Of a stretch of 64,000 nucleotides of DNA, positions 24,861 through 34,189 are shown one piece after another; position 1 is the first letter of the stretch; every line of letters starts with the position of its first letter. The position numbers and the translations under genes are program-made. Under the pieces are notes generated by a model. The model saw only the letters and a program-made list of their open reading frames with translations, searched no databases and was not told the origin of the DNA. This DNA is from Flavobacterium limi (GTDB lineage Bacteria; Bacteroidota; Bacteroidia; Flavobacteriales; Flavobacteriaceae), in NCBI RefSeq assembly GCF_010645075.1, contig NZ_JAADZV010000011.1:97912-161911 (forward strand), read 5' to 3'.

Positions 24861-26387
24861 ATGAAAAAAATACTACTTAGTATTGCCTTGTTTTCTTATG
24901 TTCTTTTATCAGCTCAAACTGTTATTGTAGATGAAAAATTTGAAGATAAAAATGAACCTGTAGATTTTCAATATCTTCCTAATTCTAAAAAAATTGTTGT
25001 TTATAAAGGTTTTGGAATTGGTATGACACTTTCTTATATAACAACCAGAGCTTTAAGCTTTGATACAAGTGGAAATAAAACGGTTTTGTTTGAAAATGAA
25101 AAACTTATAAGTCCGACATTTTCTGTAACAAATAATACTTTTAAAGCTTATGATGCTACTAATATATTCAAGCCTAGTTATAAATTCTTTCAAGATAATA
25201 ATATTCTGATTGTAAAAAACGATGCTCTTAAAGATTTAAATACTTCTTACTTTGGCCGGTATGATTATAATAATGTGCTTTGTTCAGTAATTGATAGATT
25301 GCCAAACATGTCTTTTGATGCATCTTTTAATGATATTTATGATTTTGGATTTACAAATCAAAAGGAAAAAGATAAAATTAATTTTGAAAAAGATGAAATT
25401 TATTTAGAGAGAGTAGAAATCAAAACCAATTCAAGAAAAAGAATGAAATTAGAAAAGCCAGACTTAACTTTATTAAAAGGAGAGTTATTTGCAAAACAAG
25501 ATAGTAAAACCTCTTTTAATTGCAAATTGAATGGAAATGAAAATTTTGATCTCATTACTAAATCTGTTTCTGCAGATTTCAAAACAACAATATTATATAA
25601 AACTACTTATGATTTTGAAGGAAAAAAGATAAAAGAATTATCTTTTCCTTTAAGTTTTAATGATAAATTTTTTATGACATCTAACAATAATGGTGGTGCT
25701 GCGATATATCATTCTACTCCTAGTTTTCAGTCTAATTATAATCCTTCAAGTGTTATAAAAGATGTATCTATCTCTTTAGACGTTTTATCCATTAATCATT
25801 ATTTTGAAGATAAAAAAACAGGTGATATTTACGTTTATGGAATTTTTAGTGAAAAACCAACAAAGAAAGTTGATGGTAGTGCATCTCCAAAAGGTTTTTA
25901 TGTATTTAAATTTGATAAAAATGGGACTAAATTATGGGAATCTCTTAATGAAATTGATGGAAAAGATTTTTTTGAACGAATTCATACAAGCTCTAGATTA
26001 CAAATTAATTTACTAGAATATAAAGATGATTTTATCTTTTCAGTTTCTGTAAATGATTTTACTGAATTTTCATATTCAACGACCGTTACTAAATCAACGG
26101 GATCTATTTCGAAATTTAATTTTATAGAATACAATAACAATACAAGTAATCTAAAAATGAAAGCTTTTGTAAATAACAGTTATGTTAGTGATGATTTTAA
26201 AAATAAGGTTTTTTCTCAAATGACATTTGTTGCGATGACTATAAATCCAAACGTTGTGAGTTATTTAAAAAATGTATCCAAAGAAGGAAAAAAATTATAT
26301 TACGAAAGTATAATTTGTAATGAGGGAATTTGGTTGATACAAACTGATAATAAAGAAAGTTATAAGATTTTACTATTTAAAGACTAA
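24861..26387 (+). CDS. Exported protein of unknown function
   Basis: 508 residues with a signal peptide (MKKILLSIALFSYVLLSAQ). The mature part is strand-rich and Lys/Asn/Phe-rich, with segments such as 'FDTSGNKTVLFENEKLISP' and 'YVFKFDKNGTKLWESLNEI' that suggest beta-propeller-like repeats. No T9SS tail and no lipobox. I do not recognise the family. Monocistronic, converging on gltX with a shared terminator. Confidence 0.75.
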   Translation: MKKILLSIALFSYVLLSAQTVIVDEKFEDKNEPVDFQYLPNSKKIVVYKGFGIGMTLSYITTRALSFDTSGNKTVLFENEKLISPTFSVTNNTFKAYDATNIFKPSYKFFQDNNILIVKNDALKDLNTSYFGRYDYNNVLCSVIDRLPNMSFDASFNDIYDFGFTNQKEKDKINFEKDEIYLERVEIKTNSRKRMKLEKPDLTLLKGELFAKQDSKTSFNCKLNGNENFDLITKSVSADFKTTILYKTTYDFEGKKIKELSFPLSFNDKFFMTSNNNGGAAIYHSTPSFQSNYNPSSVIKDVSISLDVLSINHYFEDKKTGDIYVYGIFSEKPTKKVDGSASPKGFYVFKFDKNGTKLWESLNEIDGKDFFERIHTSSRLQINLLEYKDDFIFSVSVNDFTEFSYSTTVTKSTGSISKFNFIEYNNNTSNLKMKAFVNNSYVSDDFKNKVFSQMTFVAMTINPNVVSYLKNVSKEGKKLYYESIICNEGIWLIQTDNKESYKILLFKD

Positions 26388-26389
26388 AA

Positions 26390-26417
26390 AAAAAGCTCCC
26401 AAGTCGGGAGCTTTTTT
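26390..26417. terminator. Bidirectional terminator between the exported unknown and gltX
   Basis: AAAAAGCTCCC and GGGAGCTTTTTT around the loop AAGTC, with A- and T-runs on both sides. Confidence 0.88.
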
Positions 26418-26422
26418 GTTTT

Positions 26423-27928
26423 TTATAGAGAAGTAATAGCTTTCTGAATTCTGGAAATAGTTTCTTCTTTTCCAATAATCTCAACTATGTCAAATAGGTG
26501 GGGGCCTTTCAAAGCTCCAACCAAACTTAAACGGAAAGGTTGCATTACTTTACCCATTCCGATTTCGTTTTTGGTTAACCAGTCTTTTACGATTGCTTCG
26601 ATATTGGCAGAATCAAAACCATCAATATATTCCAAAGTTGAGATCAATTCCTGCATTAAAGCCGGCGTATCTTCCTTCCAGTTTTTGCTTGCTTTTTCAT
26701 CATAAAACGTTGGTGCCTGGAAAAAGAAATCAGTCAGATCCCAAAATTCAGAAACAAAATGAGCACGTTCTTTTATAAGAGAAACAATTCTTGTAACATC
26801 AAATTTAGAAACATTAACACCTTTTTCTACTAAAATAGGAGTGAAGTCTTTTGCTAAATCAGCATCACTTTGTTTGATTAAATATTGATGATTGAACCAT
26901 TTGTTTTTCTCAGGATCAAATTTAGCTCCCGCTTTATGAACTCTGTTTAAGTCAAAAGCTTCTACTAATTCTTCTAAAGAAAATAATTCTTTATCCGTTC
27001 CGTCATTCCAACCTAACAAAGCAAGGAAGTTGATAACCGCTTCAGGAAAAAATCCTTTCTCTCTGTAACCAGATGAAACGCCTTCTTCCGTTTTCCATTC
27101 TAAAGGAAACACTGGAAATCCTAATTTGTCGCCATCTCTTTTTGATAATTTTCCATTACCAACTGGTTTTAAAATCAAAGGCAAATGTGCAAATTCCGGA
27201 GCATCCCAACCAAAAGCTCTGTACAATAAAACGTGAAGTGGCATAGACGGCAACCATTCTTCACCACGAATCACATGTGAAGTTTCCATCAAATGGTCAT
27301 CAACAATATTGGCCAAATGGTACGTTGGCATTCCGTCACTTTTAAACAAAACTTTATCATCAAGGAGGTTCGTTTCGAACTTAACATCGCCTCGAATGAT
27401 ATCTTTTAAATGTAGGGTTTCATTAACAGGTGTTTTAAAACGAATCACATAATGCTCTCCGTTTGAAATTCTTTTAGCAGTTTCTTCGGCAGAAATTACT
27501 AACGAAGTATCTAATTTTTCACGATTATGATGATTGTAAATAAATGTTTTTCCTTCTGCTTCGTGCTGCTTTCTATGAGCATCCAAAGCTTCCGGAGTAT
27601 CAAAAGCATAATATGCCCAACCGGAATTGATTAGTTGATCTGCATATTTTTGGTATATTTCTTTGCGATCGCTTTGTCTGTACGGACCAAATTTTTCATT
27701 CTTCCCAACAGTTTCTTCAGGAGCAATTCCTAACCATTCCAATGCTTCCATTATATATTCTTCAGCACCTGGAACAAAACGTGTCTGATCTGTATCTTCA
27801 ATTCTAAGATAAAAAACACCATTATGTTTTTTTGCAAATAAATAATTAAATAGGGCAGTACGAACTCCGCCAATATGTAATGGTCCTGTTGGACTTGGTG
27901 CAAAACGCACACGAACTTGCTTTGACAT
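26423..27928 (-). CDS. gltX: Glutamate--tRNA ligase
   Basis: 501 residues from ATG 27928 (MSKQVRVRFAPSPTGP). Class I synthetase motifs: 'APSPTGPLHIGG' (10-21) and KLSKRDG (near 260). The C-terminal anticodon-binding domain ends in 'RIQKAITSL'. It charges tRNA-Glu. The open frame continues upstream to an in-frame start at 27991, but the promoter motif TATCTTTG (27954-27947) lies between the two, so the shorter start is preferred. Glutamine is charged by the separate glnS in this window. Confidence 0.95.
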   Translation of the reverse strand: MSKQVRVRFAPSPTGPLHIGGVRTALFNYLFAKKHNGVFYLRIEDTDQTRFVPGAEEYIMEALEWLGIAPEETVGKNEKFGPYRQSDRKEIYQKYADQLINSGWAYYAFDTPEALDAHRKQHEAEGKTFIYNHHNREKLDTSLVISAEETAKRISNGEHYVIRFKTPVNETLHLKDIIRGDVKFETNLLDDKVLFKSDGMPTYHLANIVDDHLMETSHVIRGEEWLPSMPLHVLLYRAFGWDAPEFAHLPLILKPVGNGKLSKRDGDKLGFPVFPLEWKTEEGVSSGYREKGFFPEAVINFLALLGWNDGTDKELFSLEELVEAFDLNRVHKAGAKFDPEKNKWFNHQYLIKQSDADLAKDFTPILVEKGVNVSKFDVTRIVSLIKERAHFVSEFWDLTDFFFQAPTFYDEKASKNWKEDTPALMQELISTLEYIDGFDSANIEAIVKDWLTKNEIGMGKVMQPFRLSLVGALKGPHLFDIVEIIGKEETISRIQKAITSL

Positions 27929-27946
27929 TTTGTATAAATTTTGATG

Positions 27947-27954
27947 CAAAGATA
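27947..27954 (-). promoter_or_regulatory. -7 element of gltX
   Basis: Minus-strand TATCTTTG fits TAnnTTTG, 18 nt before the preferred gltX start. Confidence 0.55.
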
Positions 27955-27982
27955 CAACATTAGTTAAATTCCAAATTTTTAA

Positions 27983-28027
27983 AAATTCCAAATTCCAAGG
28001 ATGATTTGCAGTTGGAATTTGGAATTT
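27983..28027. repeat. Inverted repeat between divergent gltX and DUF4175 genes
   Basis: AAATTCCAAATTCCAA (27983-27998) and TTGGAATTTGGAATTT (28012-28027) are perfectly complementary with a 13-nt spacer. Extra AAATTCC words flank it (27966 and 28034). It does not resemble a terminator at this position. Confidence 0.6.
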
Positions 28028-28064
28028 ATTTTTTGGAATTTGAATTGCTATAATTACTACTTTT

Positions 28065-31000
28065 ATGGGTTATAAATCAAACAAATTCATTTTGAAAACA
28101 ACCTCTGCCATATACGCGAAGCTGGAAGCTTTTATTAAAAAATATTACACGAATGAACTTATAAAAGGAATACTTCTTTTTACCGGTTTTGGACTTTTGT
28201 ATTTTTTGTTTACGCTTTTTATTGAGTATTTCCTTTGGTTAAAACCTCTCGGAAGAACACTTTTATTCTGGCTTTTCATAGGAGTAGAAGTTTTCCTTTT
28301 GTTCCGTTTTATTTTGTTTCCGATTTTTAAGTTATTCAAACTTCAAAAAGGAATCGATTATAATCAGGCTTCGGCAATTATCGGAAATCATTTTACAGAA
28401 GTAAGCGATAAACTAACGAACTTTTTGCAGCTTTCAGCTTCTGAGAATTCAGCAGAAAGTTCAGAATTAATGTTGGCTTCGATAGAACAAAAAGCAAATT
28501 CACTGCAGCCAATTCCGTTTGGGAATGCGATTAATTTTAATTCAAATAGAAAGTATTTGCCACTGGCATTAATTCCGATTTTGTTTTTTGCTGTGTTTTA
28601 TATTTCCGGAAACAGCAATATTATTTCTCAAAGTTTTAATAGAGTATTACATTTCAATGCTACATTTTTGCCTCCGGCACCTTTCAAATTTGTAGTTCTG
28701 AATTCAAATTTGCAGACAGAACAGAATAAAGATTTTGTTGTAAAAATGGAATCAATAGGAAACGTTGTTCCCGAAAATGTCATGATCCATATTGGTAATG
28801 AAAGTTATTTTATGGAATCTTCTCAGCCAGGAAAGTTCGAATTTAAGATTGAAAAACCAGTAGAAAATGTTTCTTTTTCTTTTGAAGGAAATTCAGTTTC
28901 ATCTGAAGAATACGAATTAAAAGTAATCACCGTTCCATCAATTGCTAACTTCGAAATGGTTTTGAATTTTCCATCTTACCTAAAAAAGAAATCAGAAACG
29001 ATACAAGGAACAGGAAATGCAATCGTTCCAGAAGGTACTTTAGTAACCTGGAAAATGAATACACAATCGACTCAAGAGATCGTTTGGAAGGATGAAAAAT
29101 CAAATTTTAAGTTTATTAAAGCAGAAAATGAGTTTAAATTAAGTAAAAACATTGCTCAAAATACAGAATATCAAATTCTTACTTCTAATGATAAAGTCAA
29201 AAATTACGAGAAACTGGATTATCAGCTGTCTGTTATCAAAGATCAGCATCCAACAATCACAGTTGCGCCAGCGCCAGATAGTTTAAAGTTAGATAAAAAT
29301 TATGTATTAGGAAGATTGGGAGACGACTACGGATTATCAAAATTACAAGTTGTTTTCTACGAGCGTAACAAGCCTCAGACTGCAAAGCGTGGAACCATTC
29401 CGGTAAAACCAGCGGTGTTCGATCAGTTTGTCTTTTCGTTTCCAAGTAATTTGCCTGTCGAAGAAGGAGTATCTTACGAATACTATTTTGAGGTTTTTGA
29501 TAATGATGCACCACATGGTTTTAAGAGTACAAAGTCTTCTGTTTTTTCAGACAGAGTTTCGACTACGGATGAAGTTCATGATCTGGAATTGCAACAACAA
29601 AATCAAAACATAAATGGTTTATCTAAATCATTAAAGAATCAAACCAAGCAAATTTCTGAAATGGATAAGATTCAGAATACAGGAAAAGAAAAAGATAATT
29701 TGGAGTTTAAAGATCAGCAAAAAATAAATGATTTTATCAAACGTCAAAAACAACAAGACGAAATGATGAAGCAGTTTGCTGAGAAAATGAATAAGAATTT
29801 GGACAAATTCAAAGAAGATAAAAAAGATAAAACGGCAGAAGATTTACAAAAGCGTTTAGAGAATGCCGATAAAGATTTAGAAAAAAATCAAAAATTATTA
29901 GACGAGTTAAAGAACCTAAATGATAAATTAAATAGCGAAGAGCTGTTTGATAAAATGGAAAAGTTTAAACAAGTCAGTAAAAATCAATCCAGAAATTTAG
30001 AACAATTAGTTGAACTAACCAAACGTTTTTATGTGGAAAAGAAAGCTGAACAAGTTGCAGAAAAGTTAGATAAGCTTGCGGAAAAACAAGAACAGCTTTC
30101 TAATAAAGATAAAGAAAACACTTCTGAGAAGCAGCAAGAAATCAATAAAGCATTTGATAAAATTCAGGAAGATTTAAAAGACCTGAAAGAAGAAAACAAG
30201 ACATTAAAATCCCCACTTGATATTCCTTCTGATGCATCAAAAGAGAAAGATGTAAAAGATGATTTGCAGAAAGCATCTGATGAATTGAATAAAAAGAATA
30301 CTTCATCTGCAAAGCAAAAACAGAAAAGTGCAGCAAAGAAAATGAAAAACATGGCACAACAAATGGATTCGAGCATGGAAGGTGGAGAACAGGAACAACT
30401 TGAAGAAGATGTAGCAATGCTTCGTCAGATTCTGGATAACCTTCTTGCATATTCCTTATCTCAGGAAAATGTAATGAAACAATTTAAATCTATGAAATTA
30501 GGTTCTTCAATATACACGAAGAATATAAAAGTGCAGCAAAATTTAAAACAACAGTTCAAACATGTCGACGATAGTTTGTTTGCTTTGTCTCTACGTAACC
30601 CAAAAGTAGCTGAAGATGTAACGAAGGAAATAGGAAACGTACAATATAATGTAGACAAAGCCATCGAATCTTTAACTGATGTTCAGGTTCCAAAAGGAGT
30701 ATCGCACCAACAATATGCAGTTTCGTCTGCAAACAAATTAGCGGATTTTTTAAGCGACTTATTAAACAACATGCAGATGTCGATGTCTAAACCCGGCGCA
30801 GGTAAACCAAAACCAGGTAATGGACAAGGGATGCAATTACCGGATATCATTCAAAAACAAAAAGGACTTGCAGATAAAATGAAAGACGGAATGAAGCAAG
30901 GTGATAAACCGGGAGACAAACCTGGCGACAAACCAGGACAAGGACAAGGACAAAAGCAGGGGCAGGGACAAAGCGGTCAAGGAAAAGAAGGACAAGGTAA

Positions 31001-31490
31001 AAATGGAGATAAAGGAGATTCTGGAAAAGATGGCAAAAACGGAAAAGGAGGGAAGGATAATAAAGACGGAGACGATGGGGAAGGCAATGCAGAAAAGATA
31101 ATGGAAATATACAAAGAGCAAGTTAAGCTTCGAGAAGAGTTGCAAAAAGAGTTAGCTAAAAAAGGATTAGATTCTCAAGGAAGATCTGTTATCGAACAAA
31201 TGAAACAATCAGAAAAACAATTTTTGAATAAAGGATTTAAGAATGAGAACCTGCAGAGAATCTTAAATATTCAACAGGAATTATTAAAATTAAACAATGC
31301 AGTTCAACAACAAGGTCAGGATACGAAGCGTCAATCTGAAACAAATAATACTGAATTCACGAACAGAACAAATGCTTTACCAAGCTCATTATTAGATTAT
31401 TTAAATAGTGTAGAAATTTTAAATAGACAATCGCTACCTTTGCGCTCTAATTTTAATCAAAAGGTTCAAGAATATTTTAATACAAAATGA
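28065..31490 (+). CDS. DUF4175 family large membrane-anchored protein
   Basis: 1,141 residues. Two N-terminal transmembrane helices (about 35-60 and 64-92), a third near 165-185, then a strand-rich region to about 510. A long Lys/Glu/Gln coiled coil (about 510-820) follows. A low-complexity Gly/Lys/Gln/Asp stretch around 940-1010 contains repeats such as KPGDKPGDKPG and GQGQKQGQGQ. The last 120 residues or so are helical. Known as DUF4175 in Bacteroidota; function not established. It overlaps ybeY by 4 nt (ATGA), so the two are translationally coupled. Confidence 0.88.
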   Translation: MGYKSNKFILKTTSAIYAKLEAFIKKYYTNELIKGILLFTGFGLLYFLFTLFIEYFLWLKPLGRTLLFWLFIGVEVFLLFRFILFPIFKLFKLQKGIDYNQASAIIGNHFTEVSDKLTNFLQLSASENSAESSELMLASIEQKANSLQPIPFGNAINFNSNRKYLPLALIPILFFAVFYISGNSNIISQSFNRVLHFNATFLPPAPFKFVVLNSNLQTEQNKDFVVKMESIGNVVPENVMIHIGNESYFMESSQPGKFEFKIEKPVENVSFSFEGNSVSSEEYELKVITVPSIANFEMVLNFPSYLKKKSETIQGTGNAIVPEGTLVTWKMNTQSTQEIVWKDEKSNFKFIKAENEFKLSKNIAQNTEYQILTSNDKVKNYEKLDYQLSVIKDQHPTITVAPAPDSLKLDKNYVLGRLGDDYGLSKLQVVFYERNKPQTAKRGTIPVKPAVFDQFVFSFPSNLPVEEGVSYEYYFEVFDNDAPHGFKSTKSSVFSDRVSTTDEVHDLELQQQNQNINGLSKSLKNQTKQISEMDKIQNTGKEKDNLEFKDQQKINDFIKRQKQQDEMMKQFAEKMNKNLDKFKEDKKDKTAEDLQKRLENADKDLEKNQKLLDELKNLNDKLNSEELFDKMEKFKQVSKNQSRNLEQLVELTKRFYVEKKAEQVAEKLDKLAEKQEQLSNKDKENTSEKQQEINKAFDKIQEDLKDLKEENKTLKSPLDIPSDASKEKDVKDDLQKASDELNKKNTSSAKQKQKSAAKKMKNMAQQMDSSMEGGEQEQLEEDVAMLRQILDNLLAYSLSQENVMKQFKSMKLGSSIYTKNIKVQQNLKQQFKHVDDSLFALSLRNPKVAEDVTKEIGNVQYNVDKAIESLTDVQVPKGVSHQQYAVSSANKLADFLSDLLNNMQMSMSKPGAGKPKPGNGQGMQLPDIIQKQKGLADKMKDGMKQGDKPGDKPGDKPGQGQGQKQGQGQSGQGKEGQGKNGDKGDSGKDGKNGKGGKDNKDGDDGEGNAEKIMEIYKEQVKLREELQKELAKKGLDSQGRSVIEQMKQSEKQFLNKGFKNENLQRILNIQQELLKLNNAVQQQGQDTKRQSETNNTEFTNRTNALPSSLLDYLNSVEILNRQSLPLRSNFNQKVQEYFNTK

Positions 31491-31906
31491 TCAATTTTAA
31501 TTACGAAACAGATTTTAATTTAGAAAACGAAGAAGCTTTTACCAATTGGTTGAGTGCTGTAATTGTTTCTGAAAAGAAAAACGAAGGAGAGATAAACTAC
31601 ATATTTTGCGATGATGAATATCTTCATAAGATTAATGTAGAATATCTCGATCACGACACACTAACAGATATTATCAGTTTTGATTATACTGTTGGTAACG
31701 AATTAAACGGAGATATTTTTGTTTCTGTAGAAAGAGTAGAAGACAACGCAAAGGATTTTAATGTTTCTTTTGATGAAGAATTTAAACGGGTTTTAGCCCA
31801 CGGTATATTACATTACTGTGGATACAAAGATAAAACTGATAAAGATGTAGAGTTAATGCGCTCAAAAGAAGATGAGAAAATTGCGATGTTCCACGTGGAA
31901 CTTTAG
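31487..31906 (+). CDS. ybeY: Endoribonuclease YbeY (16S rRNA maturation)
   Basis: 139 residues. The zinc motif reads 'AHGILHYCGYKDKTDKD' (104-120), with His105 and His109 in place. The third His of the canonical H-x3-H-x5-H motif is replaced in the GYKD segment. YbeY acts in 16S rRNA 3'-end processing and ribosome quality control. Its start overlaps the DUF4175 stop. The last six codons (MFHVEL) are themselves a parS-like palindrome at 31887-31902. Confidence 0.93.
   Translation: MINFNYETDFNLENEEAFTNWLSAVIVSEKKNEGEINYIFCDDEYLHKINVEYLDHDTLTDIISFDYTVGNELNGDIFVSVERVEDNAKDFNVSFDEEFKRVLAHGILHYCGYKDKTDKDVELMRSKEDEKIAMFHVEL
31887..31902. promoter_or_regulatory. parS-like site 1 (inside ybeY 3' end)
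   Basis: TGTTCCACGTGGAACT, 14 of 16 to TGTTNCACGTGAAACA, and a near-perfect palindrome. It overlaps the final codons and stop of ybeY. Confidence 0.75.
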
Positions 31907-31938
31907 CTTAAACATATCTTATAAAAGTTTAGAACCTA

Positions 31939-31954
31939 TGTTCCACGTGAAACA
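31939..31954. promoter_or_regulatory. parS-like site 2
   Basis: TGTTCCACGTGAAACA, an exact match to the ParB-binding consensus TGTTNCACGTGAAACA. Confidence 0.85.
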
Positions 31955-31985
31955 TAATTCTAAAATTCAGATCAAAATAATTAAA

Positions 31986-32001
31986 CGTTCCACGTGGAAC
32001 G
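31986..32001. promoter_or_regulatory. parS-like site 3
   Basis: CGTTCCACGTGGAACG, a perfect 16-bp palindrome with the CACGTG core. Confidence 0.75.
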
Positions 32002-32023
32002 TTTTTAAGTTTTAAATAAAATT

Positions 32024-32039
32024 CGTTCCACGTGGAACA
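32024..32039. promoter_or_regulatory. parS-like site 4
   Basis: CGTTCCACGTGGAACA, palindromic apart from its outer base pair. Confidence 0.75.
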
Positions 32040-32084
32040 TAAAATTTTGTTTCAGGTTTCAAGTTTCAAGTTTAATTTAGTTTG

Positions 32085-32100
32085 TGTTTCACGTGAAACA
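32085..32100. promoter_or_regulatory. parS-like site 5
   Basis: TGTTTCACGTGAAACA, identical to the Bacillus subtilis parS consensus and a perfect palindrome. Confidence 0.88.
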
Positions 32101-32144
32101 TTTGAAAAGAAAAACATAAACAGAATAACTAATGATAATACAGA

Positions 32145-32160
32145 TGTTCCACGTGAAACA
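32145..32160. promoter_or_regulatory. parS-like site 6
   Basis: TGTTCCACGTGAAACA, an exact consensus match, 105 bp before mnmG. Confidence 0.85.
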
Positions 32161-32264
32161 TTTGTCAGATAACTTGAAACCTGAAACCAGAAAAGCCTGA
32201 AACAAAAAAAAACAAATAATTCTGAGAATTGATTTAACCGGTTTTCAGAGAATAATAAAAGAAA

Positions 32265-34136
32265 ATGTTTTTAGAAGAATACGATGTTATTGTGGTGGGT
32301 GCCGGTCATGCCGGATCTGAAGCCGCGGCAGCGGCCGCAAATTTAGGATCAAAAACTTTATTGGTTACAATGAGTTTGCAGAACATCGCACAGATGTCTT
32401 GTAATCCGGCAATGGGTGGAATCGCAAAAGGGCAAATTGTTCGTGAGATCGATGCACTTGGAGGTTACTCCGGAATTGTTTCAGATAGAACTGCAATTCA
32501 GTTTAAGATGTTGAATAAATCAAAAGGGCCTGCAATGTGGTCGCCAAGAGTTCAAAGTGACAGAATGCGTTTTGCTGAAGAATGGAGAATGATGTTGGAG
32601 GGAACTCCAAATTTGGATTTTTACCAAGAAATGGTAAAAGGGTTGATAATCGAAAACGGAAAGATAAAAGGAATTAGAACTTCGCTTGGAGTGGAGATCA
32701 GATCAAAATCTGTTGTGTTGACAAACGGAACTTTTTTGAATGGATTGATTCATATCGGAGACAAACAATTTGGTGGAGGTAGAGCAGGTGAAAGTGCTGC
32801 TTTCGGAATTACCGAGGATTTGGTTGCGGCAGGTTTTGAATCCGGAAGAATGAAAACAGGGACACCTCCTAGAGTGGATGGTCGTTCTTTGGATTATTCT
32901 AAAATGAACGAAGAAAAAGGAGATGCAAAACCGGATAAGTTTTCATATTCTGATTTGACGGTTCCGTTAACGCAACAAAGATCTTGTCATATGACCTATA
33001 CATCATTGGATGTCCATGATATTTTAAGATCAGGATTTGATCGTTCGCCAATGTTCAATGGAAGAATAAAAAGTATAGGTCCAAGATATTGTCCGTCGAT
33101 AGAAGATAAGATAAATCGTTTTGCAGACAAAGAACGCCACCAATTATTTGTGGAACCTGAAGGATGGAAAACATGTGAAGTTTATGTGAACGGATTTTCA
33201 ACTTCACTTCCTGAGGATATTCAATTTAAAGCATTGCGTTCAGTTGCTGGTTTTGAGCATGTGAAATTCCTTCGCCCGGGTTACGCAATCGAATATGATT
33301 ATTTTCCTCCGACACAATTGAAACATACTTTGGAAACAAAGTTAGTTGAAGGATTATATTTTGCCGGACAGATAAACGGAACAACAGGATATGAAGAAGC
33401 AGCTTCGCAAGGATTGATGGCAGGAATAAACGCGCACTTAAAAGTACATGAAAAAGCGCCCTTAATTTTAAAACGTGATGAAGCTTATATCGGAGTTTTG
33501 ATCGACGACTTAATTACGAAAGGAACAGAAGAACCTTACCGTATGTTTACATCAAGAGCAGAATACAGAACATTGTTGCGACAAGATAATGCTGATTTTA
33601 GATTGACACCTATGTCATATGAAATTGGTTTAGCTTCTGAAGACAGAATGCGAAGAATGGAACACAAATTGAATGAGTCTGAAAAGATGGTTACTTTCTT
33701 TAAAGAAACAAGTGTTACGGTTGCCGAAGCGAATCCAATTTTGGTTGAAAAAGAATCAGCGCCAATTTCGCAAGGAGATAAAATGTTCAAAGTTTTTTCA
33801 CGTCCACAAATTGAATTGGAGGATATGTTAAAATTTGAAAAGGTAGATGCTTATGTAAAAGAAAATAATCTGGATGAAGAGATCGTTGAACAAGCGGTAA
33901 TTCAGGTTAAATATTCCGGATATATCGAAAAGGAAAGAAATAATGCGGACAAACTAAATCGTTTAGAGGAAGTCAAAATACCTGAGAATTTCGATTATCA
34001 TAAAATAAAATCTATGTCGATCGAGGCGAAACAAAAATTAAGTAAAATTCGTCCAATTACAATTTCTCAGGCATCAAGAATCAGCGGTGTTTCTCCAAGT
34101 GATATTTCTGTGCTATTAATTTATATGGGAAGATAA
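32265..34136 (+). CDS. mnmG: tRNA uridine-5-carboxymethylaminomethyl modification enzyme MnmG (GidA)
   Basis: 623 residues. The FAD-binding motif GAGHAGSEAA is at 13-22. The signature segments 'CNPAMGGIAKGQIVREIDALGG' (about 46-67), 'GTPPRVDGRSLDYS' and 'TGYEEAASQGLMAGINAH' are all present. With MnmE it installs the cmnm5 group at U34 of several tRNAs. In many bacteria mnmG lies close to oriC, which fits the parS-like array immediately upstream. No mnmE, rsmG or parAB is in the window. Confidence 0.96.
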   Translation: MFLEEYDVIVVGAGHAGSEAAAAAANLGSKTLLVTMSLQNIAQMSCNPAMGGIAKGQIVREIDALGGYSGIVSDRTAIQFKMLNKSKGPAMWSPRVQSDRMRFAEEWRMMLEGTPNLDFYQEMVKGLIIENGKIKGIRTSLGVEIRSKSVVLTNGTFLNGLIHIGDKQFGGGRAGESAAFGITEDLVAAGFESGRMKTGTPPRVDGRSLDYSKMNEEKGDAKPDKFSYSDLTVPLTQQRSCHMTYTSLDVHDILRSGFDRSPMFNGRIKSIGPRYCPSIEDKINRFADKERHQLFVEPEGWKTCEVYVNGFSTSLPEDIQFKALRSVAGFEHVKFLRPGYAIEYDYFPPTQLKHTLETKLVEGLYFAGQINGTTGYEEAASQGLMAGINAHLKVHEKAPLILKRDEAYIGVLIDDLITKGTEEPYRMFTSRAEYRTLLRQDNADFRLTPMSYEIGLASEDRMRRMEHKLNESEKMVTFFKETSVTVAEANPILVEKESAPISQGDKMFKVFSRPQIELEDMLKFEKVDAYVKENNLDEEIVEQAVIQVKYSGYIEKERNNADKLNRLEEVKIPENFDYHKIKSMSIEAKQKLSKIRPITISQASRISGVSPSDISVLLIYMGR

Positions 34137-34189
34137 TCTTTATTTTATTTTCAATTTTATGTTTCGTTTTGAAAACAAGATAAATAATT

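Larger units (their letters stand above)
32049..32187. repeat. 17-bp perfect inverted repeat enclosing parS sites 5 and 6
   Basis: GTTTCAGGTTTCAAGTT (32049-32065) and AACTTGAAACCTGAAAC (32171-32187) are perfectly complementary with a 105-nt spacer. A shorter member of the same stem family lies at 20536-20584. Confidence 0.65.

Noticed and set aside
27928..27991. Longer N-terminus for GltX
   Set aside because: The extension would start upstream of the TATCTTTG promoter motif, and the synthetase motif is normally close to the N-terminus.
30837..31145. 102-residue minus-strand hydrophobic ORF
   Set aside because: It is the complement of the Gly/Lys/Gln low-complexity stretch of the DUF4175 gene, which reads as Phe/Leu/Ser on the other strand.
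31887..32160. Palindromes as transcription terminators for ybeY
   Set aside because: The 16-bp palindromes have no loop or T-run, share a strict CACGTG core and match the parS consensus better than any hairpin model.
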